A DNA stretch of 64,000 nucleotides from an uncultured Ruminococcus sp. (GTDB taxonomy: Bacteria > Bacillota > Clostridia > Oscillospirales > Ruminococcaceae), in assembly GCA_944386525.1 (NCBI GenBank), contig CALXBL010000003.1:1-64000 (forward strand), written 5' to 3'. Numbering within the stretch: position 1 is the first letter of the stretch; every line of letters starts with the position of its first letter. Positions 8,356 through 16,940 of this stretch are shown here, one piece after another. The position numbers and the translations under genes are program-made. Under the pieces are notes generated by a model, which worked only from the letters and a program-made list of their open reading frames with translations, ran no database searches and was not told where the DNA came from.

Positions 8356-8395
8356 CTATCCGGAGAAAAATATGAAATTAAAATTGAAATTTTAC

Positions 8396-8424
8396 TTGCT
8401 TTTTTGTGCAATGTGTGTTATAAT
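8396..8424 (+). promoter_or_regulatory. Promoter of the tandem-SseB gene
   Basis: TTGCTT (8396-8401) and TATAAT (8419-8424), 17 bases apart, with a TGTGT run before the -10. Confidence 0.75.
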
Positions 8425-8475
8425 GAATTCATCGTGCACTTAACGTGAGAAATTTAATCTGAGGTGAATGTAATA

Positions 8476-9705
8476 ATGGCACAGATGAAGAAACCAACTG
8501 TTAAAAATCCAGAGCTGGTAGCTGCAATGACAGAGTTCAGGGCAAATGCCAGTCCGGTAAATGAAAAGAAAATGACAGATGCGATAAAGGATGCTCAGTT
8601 TATTGCTCCTGTGATAATGGACGACCTGCCCGAAAATATGGAGGCAGGCGAAAAGTATACAGCACAGGCAAAGTTTATGCTGGTTCAGCAGAAAGATGGC
8701 ACAAAGCTGTTCCCTGTATTTACTGAATGGCTGGAGTTCCTAAAGTGGAAAAACGACCCCGAATGCAAGACCGTTACACTGAATTTCGAGCAGTTCTGCA
8801 ATGTTGTAGCAGGCAGTCCGGAGGCGGCTGGTCTTGTTATCAATCCCGGTGAGGCAGGTCTGCTTGTATCAAGAAAGAAGATGAGTGAGCTTTCCGGCAG
8901 AGATCTTATGCCCAAAGCAGCAGTAGTTCCGCCTGCACCGGAGGTAACTCCCGATCCCGAGAAGATGCTCTTTGGCAGCGATAAGCAGACAAATCCCGCA
9001 CTAATTGCGGCTATCGACGATTTCCGTAAGGCGAAAAATCCCGAAAAGGAAAAGGTAATGATAGACGAGATCCGCAAGGCTAAGTTCGTAGCTCCCGTTC
9101 AGATGGACGAGCTGCCTAAGGATCTGAAGCTGGAAAAGGGTCAGACACACCAGGCACAGGTGAAGTTCGTTATGATACAGAAAGAGGGCAAGAAGTTTTT
9201 CCCGCTGTTTACAGACCAGGGCGAGCTTGCACGCTGGAAGAATGCACCAGAGCACAAGACTATTCTGCTTACATTTGATCAGTACAGCGGTATGCTTGCA
9301 CAGCAGGGTGCGGATGCTGAGGGTCTTGTTATCAATCCGTTTGGTGCGGCACTTCCTATGCCGAAGCAGCAGGTGCTTGCCATGAGAAATGGCGCACAGA
9401 TCTATGATCTGAAGGATATCCCGATGGATATGCTGCAGGAGCTTTCTGCTCACTTTGAAAATGAACCGATGATTCATGCAGCGTGGGTAATGGGAATGCG
9501 TGTAAATAACAATGAGAGCTATATGTTTTTTGTAGAGCATGATGTGGTATCATCTCAGGAGAGCCAGAAGGCGCTTTATGATCCTATAGCTCAGATAGCA
9601 GGCAAGTATACGAAGGGCGTACCGTGCGGTATAGTACCGGCAGGAATGCCGCAGTCGCAGCAGGTTATTAAGGGCAAGATGCCGTTCTATAAGGAAGCTG
9701 AATAA
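8476..9705 (+). CDS. SseB-type protein with duplicated N-terminal domain
   Basis: 409 residues from ATG 8476, preceded by GAGGTG; an ATG four codons earlier lies in the ribosome binding site. Two tandem copies of an SseB N-terminal-like domain are visible, each running from an ALIAAIDDFR-like helix through FVAPVQMDELP to FPLFTD and ending in GLVINP (about residues 10-130 and 175-300). A C-terminal SseB-like region (about 305-409) contains HAAWVMGMRVNNNESYMFFVEHD. SseB proteins were named for serine sensitivity in E. coli; their molecular role is not known. Single-copy versions are the usual form. The gene is monocistronic with its own promoter and a terminator, and no type III secretion genes are nearby. 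Confidence 0.8.
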   Translation: MAQMKKPTVKNPELVAAMTEFRANASPVNEKKMTDAIKDAQFIAPVIMDDLPENMEAGEKYTAQAKFMLVQQKDGTKLFPVFTEWLEFLKWKNDPECKTVTLNFEQFCNVVAGSPEAAGLVINPGEAGLLVSRKKMSELSGRDLMPKAAVVPPAPEVTPDPEKMLFGSDKQTNPALIAAIDDFRKAKNPEKEKVMIDEIRKAKFVAPVQMDELPKDLKLEKGQTHQAQVKFVMIQKEGKKFFPLFTDQGELARWKNAPEHKTILLTFDQYSGMLAQQGADAEGLVINPFGAALPMPKQQVLAMRNGAQIYDLKDIPMDMLQELSAHFENEPMIHAAWVMGMRVNNNESYMFFVEHDVVSSQESQKALYDPIAQIAGKYTKGVPCGIVPAGMPQSQQVIKGKMPFYKEAE

Positions 9706-9766
9706 AAATAACAATTACTCCCAAACAGCGCATAAACCACACAAACATAAAACCTGATTACAGGCT

Positions 9767-9801
9767 AAAAAAAGTCTGCCGCATACCAACGGCAGACTTT
9801 T
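9767..9801. terminator. Bidirectional terminator, GTCTGCCG repeat family copy 1
   Basis: AAAGTCTGCCG (9771-9781) pairs with CGGCAGACTTT (9790-9800) around loop CATACCAA, with A-runs on the left and T-runs on the right, so it works in both directions between the convergent SseB-type and MATE genes. Its reverse complement differs from copy 2 at 15681 by one loop base. Confidence 0.9.
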
Positions 9802-9831
9802 TATTTATAGCTATAGCTGTAAAAAAACTCC

Positions 9832-11235
9832 CTATTCACTCCGTGAGACAATATTCTGAAGCCATATTCCGCTCTTTATCATAAAGAATCCTATTATCAC
9901 CTTGATTATCTCGGTGAGCTGAACAAGGAAGAATACTGTTATTATAGGCAGGCTTGTGAAGTGCGACAGTACATAGGCAAAAGGTATGAGTATGACCCAC
10001 GTAAAGCCGCTGTCAAATATAAACGTTATTCCGGTCTTGCCGCCGGAGCGCAGCGTGAAATAGGAACAGTGCGAAAATGCACACAAGGGCATCGCCATTG
10101 CCGCTATAAAGATGAAGTTTCTGGCAAGCTTTTTTATGCTCTCGTCGGTGTTGTATATGGATGGGAAGAATCCGCCCACTGCTGCCATTATGCCCGCAAA
10201 TACAATACAACACGCCACACAGAAAAAGATCATCTTACGGGCATAGTCTCTTGCCTCGCCGAGCCTTCCTGCGCCAAGACTCTGACCTACGATAACGGAT
10301 ATGCTGCTGCCAAGCTGAATGTAGACTATGTTGAACAGGTTTGTTATGGTCGAGGAGATATTCTGAGCCGCAACTACTTCCAGACCTCTTACAGAGTAGC
10401 ACTGCACAATTACAGTCATACCAACCGCCCAAAGCATTTCATTGAGTATGAGAGGAACGCCCTTTTTAAGGATATCTCTGCATATATATCCGGGTATCCT
10501 GAAGCTTCTGAATGCTCCCCTTATGTAGGGATTTTTCGCCTTGTGAGTGTGTGTCCAGACGATAACTATTATACACTCGATAATACGTGCTATGACTGTA
10601 GCCGCAGCCGCACCCTGAACTCCCATAGCTGGTATCAGTCCGTCTATACCAAAGATAAAGATGAAGTCGAGGACGATGTTCACAACAACTGCAGCCGCAC
10701 TTGCTATCATTGGTACAAGCGTCTGACCTGTCTCACGGATAGTGTTGACATACGCCTGACAAATGGCAAAAGGCAGCAGTGTTCCAAGCATTATAACAAG
10801 GTAGTCCTTGCCGTATTTAAGTGCAAGATCTATGTCGCCAATGTTTCCGCTGTCGCTCAGGTAGAGTGATATGAGCTGGTCGTCGAGGAGCGTAAACAGC
10901 GCAAAGGCTATTGCCGTTATCAGCAGAACTGCATACATCTTGAATCGGAAGGCGTATTTTTGTCCCTGGTAGTCGCCCTTGCCGAAATACTGCGTACCAA
11001 ATATGCCTGCGCCCGAAACTCCGCCGAATATGCATATGTTGAACACGAATATGAGCTGGTTTACTATCGCAACGCCCGACATCTGCTCGGTTCCGATCTG
11101 ACCTACCATGATGTTGTCGATAAAGCTTACAAAACTGGTGACTGCGTTTTGTATGATCATGGGTACTGCGAGGTATAATATTCTTCTGTAAAAAGCCTTG
11201 TCGCCTATAAATCTGTTTTTTAAAGTCTGTATCAT
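9832..11235 (-). CDS. MATE family efflux transporter
   Basis: 467 residues with about 12 hydrophobic segments. MATE proteins export drugs or metabolites in exchange for Na+ or H+. Family-typical sequence is seen at the N terminus, AVPMIIQNAVTSFVSFIDNIMVG, and again at the start of the second half, GVPLILNEMLWAVGMTVIVQ. GGAG lies about eight bases before ATG 11235. A sigma-A promoter lies at 11268-11296. It is not close in sequence to the second MATE protein at 20631, so the pair is not a recent duplication. Substrate unknown. Confidence 0.9.
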   Translation of the reverse strand: MIQTLKNRFIGDKAFYRRILYLAVPMIIQNAVTSFVSFIDNIMVGQIGTEQMSGVAIVNQLIFVFNICIFGGVSGAGIFGTQYFGKGDYQGQKYAFRFKMYAVLLITAIAFALFTLLDDQLISLYLSDSGNIGDIDLALKYGKDYLVIMLGTLLPFAICQAYVNTIRETGQTLVPMIASAAAVVVNIVLDFIFIFGIDGLIPAMGVQGAAAATVIARIIECIIVIVWTHTHKAKNPYIRGAFRSFRIPGYICRDILKKGVPLILNEMLWAVGMTVIVQCYSVRGLEVVAAQNISSTITNLFNIVYIQLGSSISVIVGQSLGAGRLGEARDYARKMIFFCVACCIVFAGIMAAVGGFFPSIYNTDESIKKLARNFIFIAAMAMPLCAFSHCSYFTLRSGGKTGITFIFDSGFTWVILIPFAYVLSHFTSLPIITVFFLVQLTEIIKVIIGFFMIKSGIWLQNIVSRSE

Positions 11236-11267
11236 TAAAATTCTCCTTTCTTTTGGGGACGGAGTAT

Positions 11268-11296
11268 ATTATATCACTTATATTTCCCGGTATCAA
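11268..11296 (-). promoter_or_regulatory. Promoter of MATE transporter 1
   Basis: TTGATA (11296-11291) and TATAAT (11273-11268) on the minus strand with a 17-base spacer. Confidence 0.75.
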
Positions 11297-11383
11297 GGCT
11301 TTTTTTCAGATTTTACGCTTAGTTAATAATACATATAAAACACATGAGCCCGCAAATAATATATGTAAAATGCGAAAAATGTG

Positions 11384-11421
11384 TAATCCCTATTGACAGG
11401 ATAGGAATTAGGGTATATAAT
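11384..11421 (+). promoter_or_regulatory. iscR promoter with Rrf2-type operator
   Basis: TTGACA (11393-11398) and TATAAT (11416-11421) have a 17-base spacer. A 27-bp inverted repeat covers the -35: TAATCCCTAT (11384-11393), seven bases, ATAGGAATTA (11401-11410), with one mismatch between arms. Length and the GGAATTA half resemble known 25-27 bp Rrf2-family operators. Autoregulation by the IscR-like product is inferred. A related site lies before iscS at 11918. Confidence 0.75.
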
Positions 11422-11459
11422 AGTCAATGGGAGAAAGGTTAGGGAGGTGAACCCTTGTT

Positions 11460-11876
11460 ATGATGATCTCAACTAAGGGAACATATGCTATAAGAGTCAT
11501 GCTTGATCTGGCTCAGCACGAGAATGAGGGGTATATCTCGCTGAAATCTATTGCAGAGCGGCAGAATATCTCCGCAAAATATCTGGAATCCATAGTCTCC
11601 ATGCTCAACAAGGGTGGTATGCTCTCGAGCCTTAGAGGTAAGGACGGCGGCTATAAGCTGCTTAGAAGTGCTGAGGATTACTGCATCGGTGAGATATTAA
11701 GGCTGACTGAGGGCGGACTTACACCCGTCTCGTGCCACGGCTTTGCAGAGGATGAAAACGGCTGCCGAAATGTGGGAAACTGCCTTACATTTCCCATGTG
11801 GCAGAAGCTCGACACTCTCATAAATGACTATCTGGACAAGGTGTCCCTCAGAGATCTGCTGGAGGGGAATGTCTGA
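11460..11876 (+). CDS. iscR: Rrf2 family regulator, IscR-like
   Basis: 138 residues. The winged helix-turn-helix lies at about 1-80 (ISTKGTYAIRVMLDLA, SLKSIAERQNISAKYLESIV, LSSLRGKDGGYKL). Three Cys residues, 92, 102 and 108, lie where E. coli IscR carries its 2Fe-2S ligands at 92, 98 and 104, so cluster binding is likely. The start ATG 11460 is 12 bases after GGAGG; a second ATG follows immediately. Placed directly upstream of iscS-iscU, it should sense Fe-S status or cysteine and repress the operon. A CymR-like cysteine regulator is the main alternative, but the conserved Cys triplet favours IscR. A terminator separates it from iscS. Confidence 0.88.
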   Translation: MMISTKGTYAIRVMLDLAQHENEGYISLKSIAERQNISAKYLESIVSMLNKGGMLSSLRGKDGGYKLLRSAEDYCIGEILRLTEGGLTPVSCHGFAEDENGCRNVGNCLTFPMWQKLDTLINDYLDKVSLRDLLEGNV

Positions 11877-11887
11877 GACATACGGAA

Positions 11888-11911
11888 AGCCTGCATACAG
11901 GCTGATTTTTT
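11888..11911 (+). terminator. Terminator between iscR and iscS
   Basis: AGCCTG (11888-11893) and CAGGCT (11898-11903) around a CATA loop, followed by GATTTTTT. It would stop most transcripts from the iscR promoter before iscS, so iscS onward needs read-through or its own promoter. Confidence 0.8.
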
Positions 11912-11917
11912 GGCAAT

Positions 11918-11944
11918 AATATCCTATAAAACAAATGGGAATTG
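11918..11944 (+). promoter_or_regulatory. Second candidate Isc operator, upstream of iscS
   Basis: AATATCCTAT, seven bases, ATGGGAATTG. The core CCTAT-N7-AT-R-GGAATT is the same as in the iscR operator at 11384-11410 with identical spacing. It lies 15 bases before the iscS start, after the terminator. No good -35/-10 pair is evident; TATAAA at 11925-11930 inside the site is a possible -10. Confidence 0.5.
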
Positions 11945-11959
11945 AAAGGGAGAGATATA

Positions 11960-13150
11960 ATGAAAGTTTACGCTGATAACGCCGCAACTACCATGATGAG
12001 CCGTACAGCGAAAGAGGCTATGATGCCATATTTTGATGTGCTCTATGGCAACCCGTCCAGCCTCTACAGCTTCGGTCAGGAGGCAAAGACCGCTCTGGAG
12101 GAGGCTCGTGCAAAGGTGGCTAAAGCTCTTAACGCCGACCCAAGGGAGATATACTTCACATCAGGCGGCAGCGAGGCTGATAATCAAGCTATACTGTCCG
12201 CTGCTATAGCAGGCGAAAAAAAAGGAAAAAAACACATTATCTCAACTGCCTTTGAGCACCACGCAGTACTCCATACACTGAATAAGCTCCGGAAACAGGG
12301 CTATGAGGTAACACTGCTGGATGTCCACGAAAACGGCGTCGTTACTGCACAGGAGGTGGCAGACGCTATCCGTGAGGATACCTGCCTTGTGACTATCATG
12401 TTCGCAAACAACGAGATAGGTACTATCCAGCCAATAGCTGAGATAGGTGCTGTCTGCCGTGAAAAGGGCGTACTTTTCCACACCGATGCCGTACAGGCTG
12501 TAGGTCATGTTCCGGTCGATGTTAAGGCTATGAATGTTGATATGCTCTCACTGTCGGGACACAAGTTCCACGGCCCAAAGGGCGTGGGTGCACTATATGT
12601 GAAAAAAGGCATAATGCTGCACAATCTTATTGAGGGCGGAGCTCAGGAGAGAGGCAAGCGTGCCGGTACTGAAAACGTACCCGCTATCGTGGGTATGGCT
12701 GCTGCTCTTGAGGAGTCTGTTGAAAATATGGATAAGAATATGGCTAAGATAACTGCCATGCGTGAGATGCTTATCGAGGGACTTTCAAAGATACCCCACA
12801 GCAAGCTGAACGGCGACCGTGAAAAGCGTGTTCCCGGTACGGTGAACTTCTGCTTTGAGGGTATTGAGGGCGAATCACTTCTCCTGCTGCTGGACGACGC
12901 CGGTATTGCAGCGTCTTCGGGTTCAGCCTGCACATCAGGCTCGCTCGACCCAAGCCACGTTCTGCTCGCTATAGGATTGCCTCACGAAGTAGCACACGGT
13001 TCGCTGAGACTGTCTGTAAGCGAATATAACACCCCTGAGGAAATGAAGCACATAATTAAGAGCGTTCCTGAGGTAGTAGATTATCTGAGAAAACTTTCAC
13101 CCGTTTGGGAAGATCTTGAAAAGGGAGTAAAAGAATATGTTATACAGTGA
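11960..13150 (+). CDS. iscS: Cysteine desulfurase IscS/NifS
   Basis: 396 residues from ATG 11960, preceded by AAGGGAGAG. A PLP enzyme that takes sulfur from L-cysteine as a persulfide for Fe-S clusters and tRNA thiolation. Visible: N-terminal YADNAATT, the PLP lysine in [10 protein letters not shown] (Lys202), HTDAVQ (174-179), and the active-site Cys324 in [17 protein letters not shown], on a long flexible loop as in group I (NifS/IscS) enzymes. The stop overlaps iscU by 14 bases, so translation is coupled to the scaffold. Confidence 0.96.
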   Translation: MKVYADNAATTMMSRTAKEAMMPYFDVLYGNPSSLYSFGQEAKTALEEARAKVAKALNADPREIYFTSGGSEADNQAILSAAIAGEKKGKKHIISTAFEHHAVLHTLNKLRKQGYEVTLLDVHENGVVTAQEVADAIREDTCLVTIMFANNEIGTIQPIAEIGAVCREKGVLFHTDAVQAVGHVPVDVKAMNVDMLSLSGHKFHGPKGVGALYVKKGIMLHNLIEGGAQERGKRAGTENVPAIVGMAAALEESVENMDKNMAKITAMREMLIEGLSKIPHSKLNGDREKRVPGTVNFCFEGIEGESLLLLLDDAGIAASSGSACTSGSLDPSHVLLAIGLPHEVAHGSLRLSVSEYNTPEEMKHIIKSVPEVVDYLRKLSPVWEDLEKGVKEYVIQ

Positions 13151-13583
13151 AAAGGTAATGGATCATTTCCGCAATCCGAGAAATGTCGGAGAGATTGAAA
13201 ACGCTGACGGTGTAGGCGAGGTCGGCAACGCTAAGTGTGGCGACATTATGAAGGTATATCTTAAGGTCGAAAACGACATTATCACCGATGTAAAGTTCAA
13301 GACCTTCGGCTGCGGCTCTGCAATAGCAGCAAGCTCCATGGCAACTGAAATGATAATGGGCAAGCCTATTTCAGAGGCCCTCACGCTTACAAACAAGGCT
13401 GTTGTTGAGGCTCTGGACGGACTGCCGGCTCACAAAATCCACTGCTCAGTTCTGGCTGAGGAGGCTGTGAAGTCTGCGGTAAAGGACTACTACGATAAGA
13501 ACGGCATTGAGTATGATAAGTCACAGTTCTGCGAGGGAGACTGTGCCTGCTGCCACGACCACGGCAACGGAGAGGACGAGTAA
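13137..13583 (+). CDS. iscU: Fe-S cluster scaffold IscU/NifU N-terminal type
   Basis: 148 residues. The scaffold on which IscS assembles clusters. Ligand residues are Cys34 with Asp36 in NAKCGDIMK, Cys59 in [11 protein letters not shown], and Cys103 in HCSVLAEEA. The C-terminal tail after about 130 ([11 protein letters not shown]) adds four more Cys and two His beyond the core fold, as seen in some clostridial NifU-like proteins. It overlaps iscS and is followed by nadA after two bases. Confidence 0.95.
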   Translation: MLYSEKVMDHFRNPRNVGEIENADGVGEVGNAKCGDIMKVYLKVENDIITDVKFKTFGCGSAIAASSMATEMIMGKPISEALTLTNKAVVEALDGLPAHKIHCSVLAEEAVKSAVKDYYDKNGIEYDKSQFCEGDCACCHDHGNGEDE

Positions 13584-13585
13584 TT

Positions 13586-14500
13586 ATGATAGCTGATGTA
13601 CAGAAGGAAATACTGAGCCTTAAAAAGGAAAAGGACTTCTGCATACTTGCCCACTGCTATCAGACGCCGGATATTCTGGAAATAGCCGACTTTACTGGAG
13701 ATTCCTTTGCGCTGAGCACAAAGGCGATGGATGTTGAAAATAAAAATATACTCATGTGCGGTGTGCGCTTTATGGCTGAAACTGTAAAGATATTCTCACC
13801 GGACAAGAAGGTGTGGCTATCGAAGCCGGACGCAGGCTGTCCTATGGCTGAACAGCTTGATATTGATTCCCTCAGAAAGCTAAGGGAGCAGTATCCCGAC
13901 CATGTGGTAGTCGCATATGTGAACACGACGGCAGAGCTTAAAACGCTCTGCGACGTTTGTGTGACCTCTTCCTCGGCGGTGCAGATAATCAGCAATATGC
14001 CCGAGAAAAAGATACTCTTTATACCAGACTGCAACCTTGGCAGCTACGTACAAAAGCAGGTGCCCGACAAGGAGATCGTAACAATAAACGGCGGATGTCC
14101 AGTGCATTCAAGTCTTACTGCTGAGGACGTTCGTAAGGCAAAGGCTGCGCATCCTACGGCACAGTTCCTTGTACATCCGGAGTGCATACCTGCCGTTGTT
14201 GAAATGGCGGACTACGCCGGAAGTACTACCGGTATTATGGATTATGTGGCAAAGTCTGATTGCCGTGAGTTTATCATAGGAACCGAAAACAGCATAGTCC
14301 AGCATCTCCAGCTTGCATATCCCGAAAAGATGTTCTATCCTCTTTCAAAGCACTGCGTATGTCCTGATATGAAGCTTACATCTCTCACCGATGTTCTCAG
14401 CGTTATAAAGGGACACGCTGGCGAGGAGATAAATATGAGCGAGGAAATGCGCATTCAGGCTAAAAAATGCATGGATAGAATGCTGGAGCTTGGAAAATGA
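13586..14500 (+). CDS. nadA: Quinolinate synthase A
   Basis: 304 residues. It condenses iminoaspartate with dihydroxyacetone phosphate to make quinolinate for NAD synthesis, using an oxygen-sensitive 4Fe-4S cluster. The cluster Cys residues lie in DAGCPMA (Cys85), NGGCPVH (Cys171) and SKHCVCPDMK (Cys257/259). The substrate-binding AHCYQTPDI is near the N terminus. It sits between iscU and mnmA, overlapping mnmA by four bases. The usual partners nadB and nadC are absent here, unlike the nifS-nadBCA arrangement of Bacillus. Confidence 0.95.
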   Translation: MIADVQKEILSLKKEKDFCILAHCYQTPDILEIADFTGDSFALSTKAMDVENKNILMCGVRFMAETVKIFSPDKKVWLSKPDAGCPMAEQLDIDSLRKLREQYPDHVVVAYVNTTAELKTLCDVCVTSSSAVQIISNMPEKKILFIPDCNLGSYVQKQVPDKEIVTINGGCPVHSSLTAEDVRKAKAAHPTAQFLVHPECIPAVVEMADYAGSTTGIMDYVAKSDCREFIIGTENSIVQHLQLAYPEKMFYPLSKHCVCPDMKLTSLTDVLSVIKGHAGEEINMSEEMRIQAKKCMDRMLELGK

Positions 14501-15555
14501 GCAGGGCTATGATCGCCATGAGCGGCGGTGTTGACAGTTCGGTATCTGCGGTGCTCATGCAGGAGATGGGATATGAATGCGTTGGTGCGACCATGACTCT
14601 GTTTACATCTCAGGATTCCGAGGGCAAGTGCGGTTCTGTGGACAACGCCCGTGACGCAGCCTCTGTAGCTGCCCGGCTTGGCATGGAACACCATGTTTAT
14701 CCCATGGAGGATATATTTGCCCGTATGGTCATATCACCCTTTGTGAAGGTGTATGAGGCAGGTGCAACTCCCAACCCGTGTATACTCTGCAATCAGAATC
14801 TGAAATTCGGGGCGCTTCTTAGAAAGGCGATGGAGCTTGACTGCGACAAGATAGTCACCGGTCACTACGCCCGCACCGAGCGCCGTGAGGACGGCAGATA
14901 TCTCCTTAGAAAGGCGAAAAATACGGCTAAAGACCAGACGTATGTACTCTATTTTCTGACTCAGGAGCAGCTTGCCCACATATATTTTCCGCTTGGTGAT
15001 TTTGATAGCAAGGAGCAGATACGTGAAATCGCACGGGAGCATGGACTTGTGAGTGCGCATAAAAAGGAGAGCCAGGATATATGCTTTGTTCCTGACGGAG
15101 ATTATACAGGCTTTATCGAGAGGTATACAGGGAGGAAGTATCCCTGCGGCGATTATTGCGACCTTGAGGGAAATGTTCTCGGCAGGCACAGCGGCATTAT
15201 CGGCTACACGATCGGACAGCGTAAGGGACTTGGGATAGCTCTCGGCAAGCCGGCGTATGTATGCGGAAAGTGTGCGGAGACGAATACGGTATATCTTGGC
15301 AGCAACGAGGATTTGTTTACAAGGGAACTTATAGCGGATAACGTGAATCTCATACCATTTGAGCATATAGAGGGAGAGCTTAGGTGTTGTGCGAAGGTAC
15401 GCTACAATCAGCAGGAACAGCCGGCTACGGTGACGGAGCTGACTGACGGCAGGATAAAGGTTGTATTCGATGAGCCGCAGAGGGCGATAGCTGAAGGACA
15501 GGCTGTAGTGCTTTACGATGGCGAATATGTAATAGGCGGAGGAATTATATCATAG
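14497..15555 (+). CDS. mnmA: tRNA-specific 2-thiouridylase MnmA
   Basis: 352 residues. It thiolates U34 of tRNA-Gln, -Lys and -Glu using ATP and sulfur relayed from a cysteine desulfurase. PP-loop SGGVDSS at about 8-14, catalytic Cys pair formed by CILCNQ (about 91-96) and DICFVPDGDY (about 192), and GYTIGQRKGLGI typical of the family. It is the last gene of the isc operon and overlaps nadA by four bases. A repeat fragment and a bidirectional terminator follow. Confidence 0.95.
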   Translation: MSRAMIAMSGGVDSSVSAVLMQEMGYECVGATMTLFTSQDSEGKCGSVDNARDAASVAARLGMEHHVYPMEDIFARMVISPFVKVYEAGATPNPCILCNQNLKFGALLRKAMELDCDKIVTGHYARTERREDGRYLLRKAKNTAKDQTYVLYFLTQEQLAHIYFPLGDFDSKEQIREIAREHGLVSAHKKESQDICFVPDGDYTGFIERYTGRKYPCGDYCDLEGNVLGRHSGIIGYTIGQRKGLGIALGKPAYVCGKCAETNTVYLGSNEDLFTRELIADNVNLIPFEHIEGELRCCAKVRYNQQEQPATVTELTDGRIKVVFDEPQRAIAEGQAVVLYDGEYVIGGGIIS

Positions 15556-15580
15556 CAAACTCTCTTAGATACGCACAGAT

Positions 15581-15594
15581 GTGGGATTCCAAAG
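15581..15594 (+). repeat. GGGATTCC-family repeat fragment
   Basis: GTGGGATTCCAAAG is identical over 14 bases to the minus strand of the element at 1801-1861. The following 70 bases (to about 15665) hold no gene I can support and only loose similarity to the other copies. Confidence 0.5.
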
Positions 15595-15680
15595 GTAATA
15601 TCTCTGGTGTAGGTCTGGGGAGTGTTTTAGGACTATTCGAGGGTTTCTCCTCACAGATACGAGATATCTATAAAAAATAG

Positions 15681-15713
15681 AAAGTCTGCCGCTGGTATGC
15701 GGCAGACTTTTTT
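15681..15713. terminator. Bidirectional terminator, GTCTGCCG family copy 2
   Basis: AAAGTCTGCCGC (15681-15692) pairs with GCGGCAGACTTT (15699-15710) around TGGTAT and is followed by TTTT. It lies between the convergent mnmA and the membrane protein at 15767. Confidence 0.9.
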
Positions 15714-15766
15714 TAGCATATGATTGCGGCTTGTATTGGTGCGGTTGTGTGACCTTTTGGAATGCG

Positions 15767-16171
15767 TTATTTGGGGTTGTCTTGAATTTTCTTTTTGAAC
15801 TTTCCCTTACCATTGACCTTCTTAGCTCTGCGCCTGGCTCTTTTCTCTTTAGCTTTAGTCTTAAGATTATCATAAAGCCTTTTAAGTACTGCCAGCGTCT
15901 TCTGATCATCAGGAAATAGTCTCTTGAGCAGGATTATCGACAGCATAAGCGTGATTATTTTCTCCGGGGTGAACGGAAGCCACAGCAGCGCAAGATACGC
16001 CCCCGCTATCGTAGCCAACCAGCCGCTCTTGAATATTGTTGCAAGTCCTAATGCGATATACGCCCATCCATTCGTTATAAGCCACGCAAGTCCGAAGCAT
16101 AATAAAAATCTCGGGTTAGTGATAAGCTTTATTGCCCTGATTATAAATCTTTTTATCTTTTTCTTATCCAT
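15767..16171 (-). CDS. Small membrane protein with basic tail, unknown function
   Basis: 134 residues. Residues about 22-42 and 46-80 are hydrophobic (FLLCFGLAWLITNGWAYIALGLATIF, LATIAGAYLALLWLPF, IITLMLSIILL), giving two or three membrane helices. From about 95 to the end the protein is strongly basic (KTKAKEKRARRRAKKV), probably cytoplasmic and able to contact nucleic acid or phospholipid. ATG 16171 has no clear ribosome binding site, which is unusual in this window. A TATAAT lies upstream near 16212 but without a matching -35. I do not recognise a characterised family. Confidence 0.6.
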   Translation of the reverse strand: MDKKKIKRFIIRAIKLITNPRFLLCFGLAWLITNGWAYIALGLATIFKSGWLATIAGAYLALLWLPFTPEKIITLMLSIILLKRLFPDDQKTLAVLKRLYDNLKTKAKEKRARRRAKKVNGKGKFKKKIQDNPK

Positions 16172-16250
16172 ACAGTAAAATTCAGTCTATGTTTGCTTCT
16201 GCCTGCCGGTAATTATAATACCCTGGAAATATCCATAATATACAGCGCCC

Positions 16251-16940
16251 TCAGATAAACATAAACACCAGCAGGTCCCATGCCATATGAAGTGCTATCG
16301 GCAGTACTATGTTCTTAGTCCTTATGAATACTGCACTGAACAGCACGCTCAGTATCAGTATGCTCAGAAATCCCAGACTTGTAAATGATGATACAAATGT
16401 CCCCTGAGATATCCAGATGGGAAAGTGTATACACAAAAACAGCAGCGCATTTACACCAATGGCAATATACTGCTTTTTCGGCGGATCGCTTTCCTTTACA
16501 GTTGCGTTGAGCAGCCAGCCCCGGAATACCAGCTCCTCGGTTAGACCCACGAAAAGTACGGTTATTATGCTGTCTATGCCGAAGTCCTCTGATATACCTA
16601 TGCCGCCGCTGCGCAATGCTCCTATGAGTATGTAGATGATGAAGCATGGGAATATTATAAGATAATTCTTCCAGCCGGCAGCAGCTTTTGTGAACATATC
16701 CTTAAGAGAGACCATACATCTGTCATTGTATCTGACTATGAGCCACGCAGCCGGCAAAGTCCAGACTATATTTTTTATAATGCCGTTTCTCACAAGTGAC
16801 GACAAAGCTGTATCCTCACCTAAGGCGTCACATATAACCGGCTTTAGCAGCAGCGTGTATGCTGCCCATACGCACCACAGACATATTGTATATATTGTAA
16901 GTAAAGCAGCAAATCTGCCTTTGCTTGTGTCCTTAGTCAT
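16251..16940 (-). CDS. CPBP family intramembrane glutamic endopeptidase
   Basis: 229 residues from ATG 16940, preceded by GGAGGG; an in-frame upstream ATG would extend deep into the radical SAM gene and is rejected. Multi-pass membrane protein of the CAAX protease and bacteriocin-processing (Abi/Rce1) superfamily. Motif 1 is visible as TEELVFRGWLL (EExxxR), and later motifs as HFPIW and HMAWDLL. Substrate unknown. It overlaps the upstream radical SAM gene by eight bases, so it closes the four-gene nspC operon. Confidence 0.88.
   Translation of the reverse strand: MTKDTSKGRFAALLTIYTICLWCVWAAYTLLLKPVICDALGEDTALSSLVRNGIIKNIVWTLPAAWLIVRYNDRCMVSLKDMFTKAAAGWKNYLIIFPCFIIYILIGALRSGGIGISEDFGIDSIITVLFVGLTEELVFRGWLLNATVKESDPPKKQYIAIGVNALLFLCIHFPIWISQGTFVSSFTSLGFLSILILSVLFSAVFIRTKNIVLPIALHMAWDLLVFMFI

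Noticed and set aside
9961-10869. Open frame of 302 codons on the plus strand opposite MATE transporter 1
   Set aside because: It mirrors the transporter in the complementary frame, has Tyr/Cys/His-rich composition typical of an antisense shadow, no ribosome binding site, and no recognisable domain.
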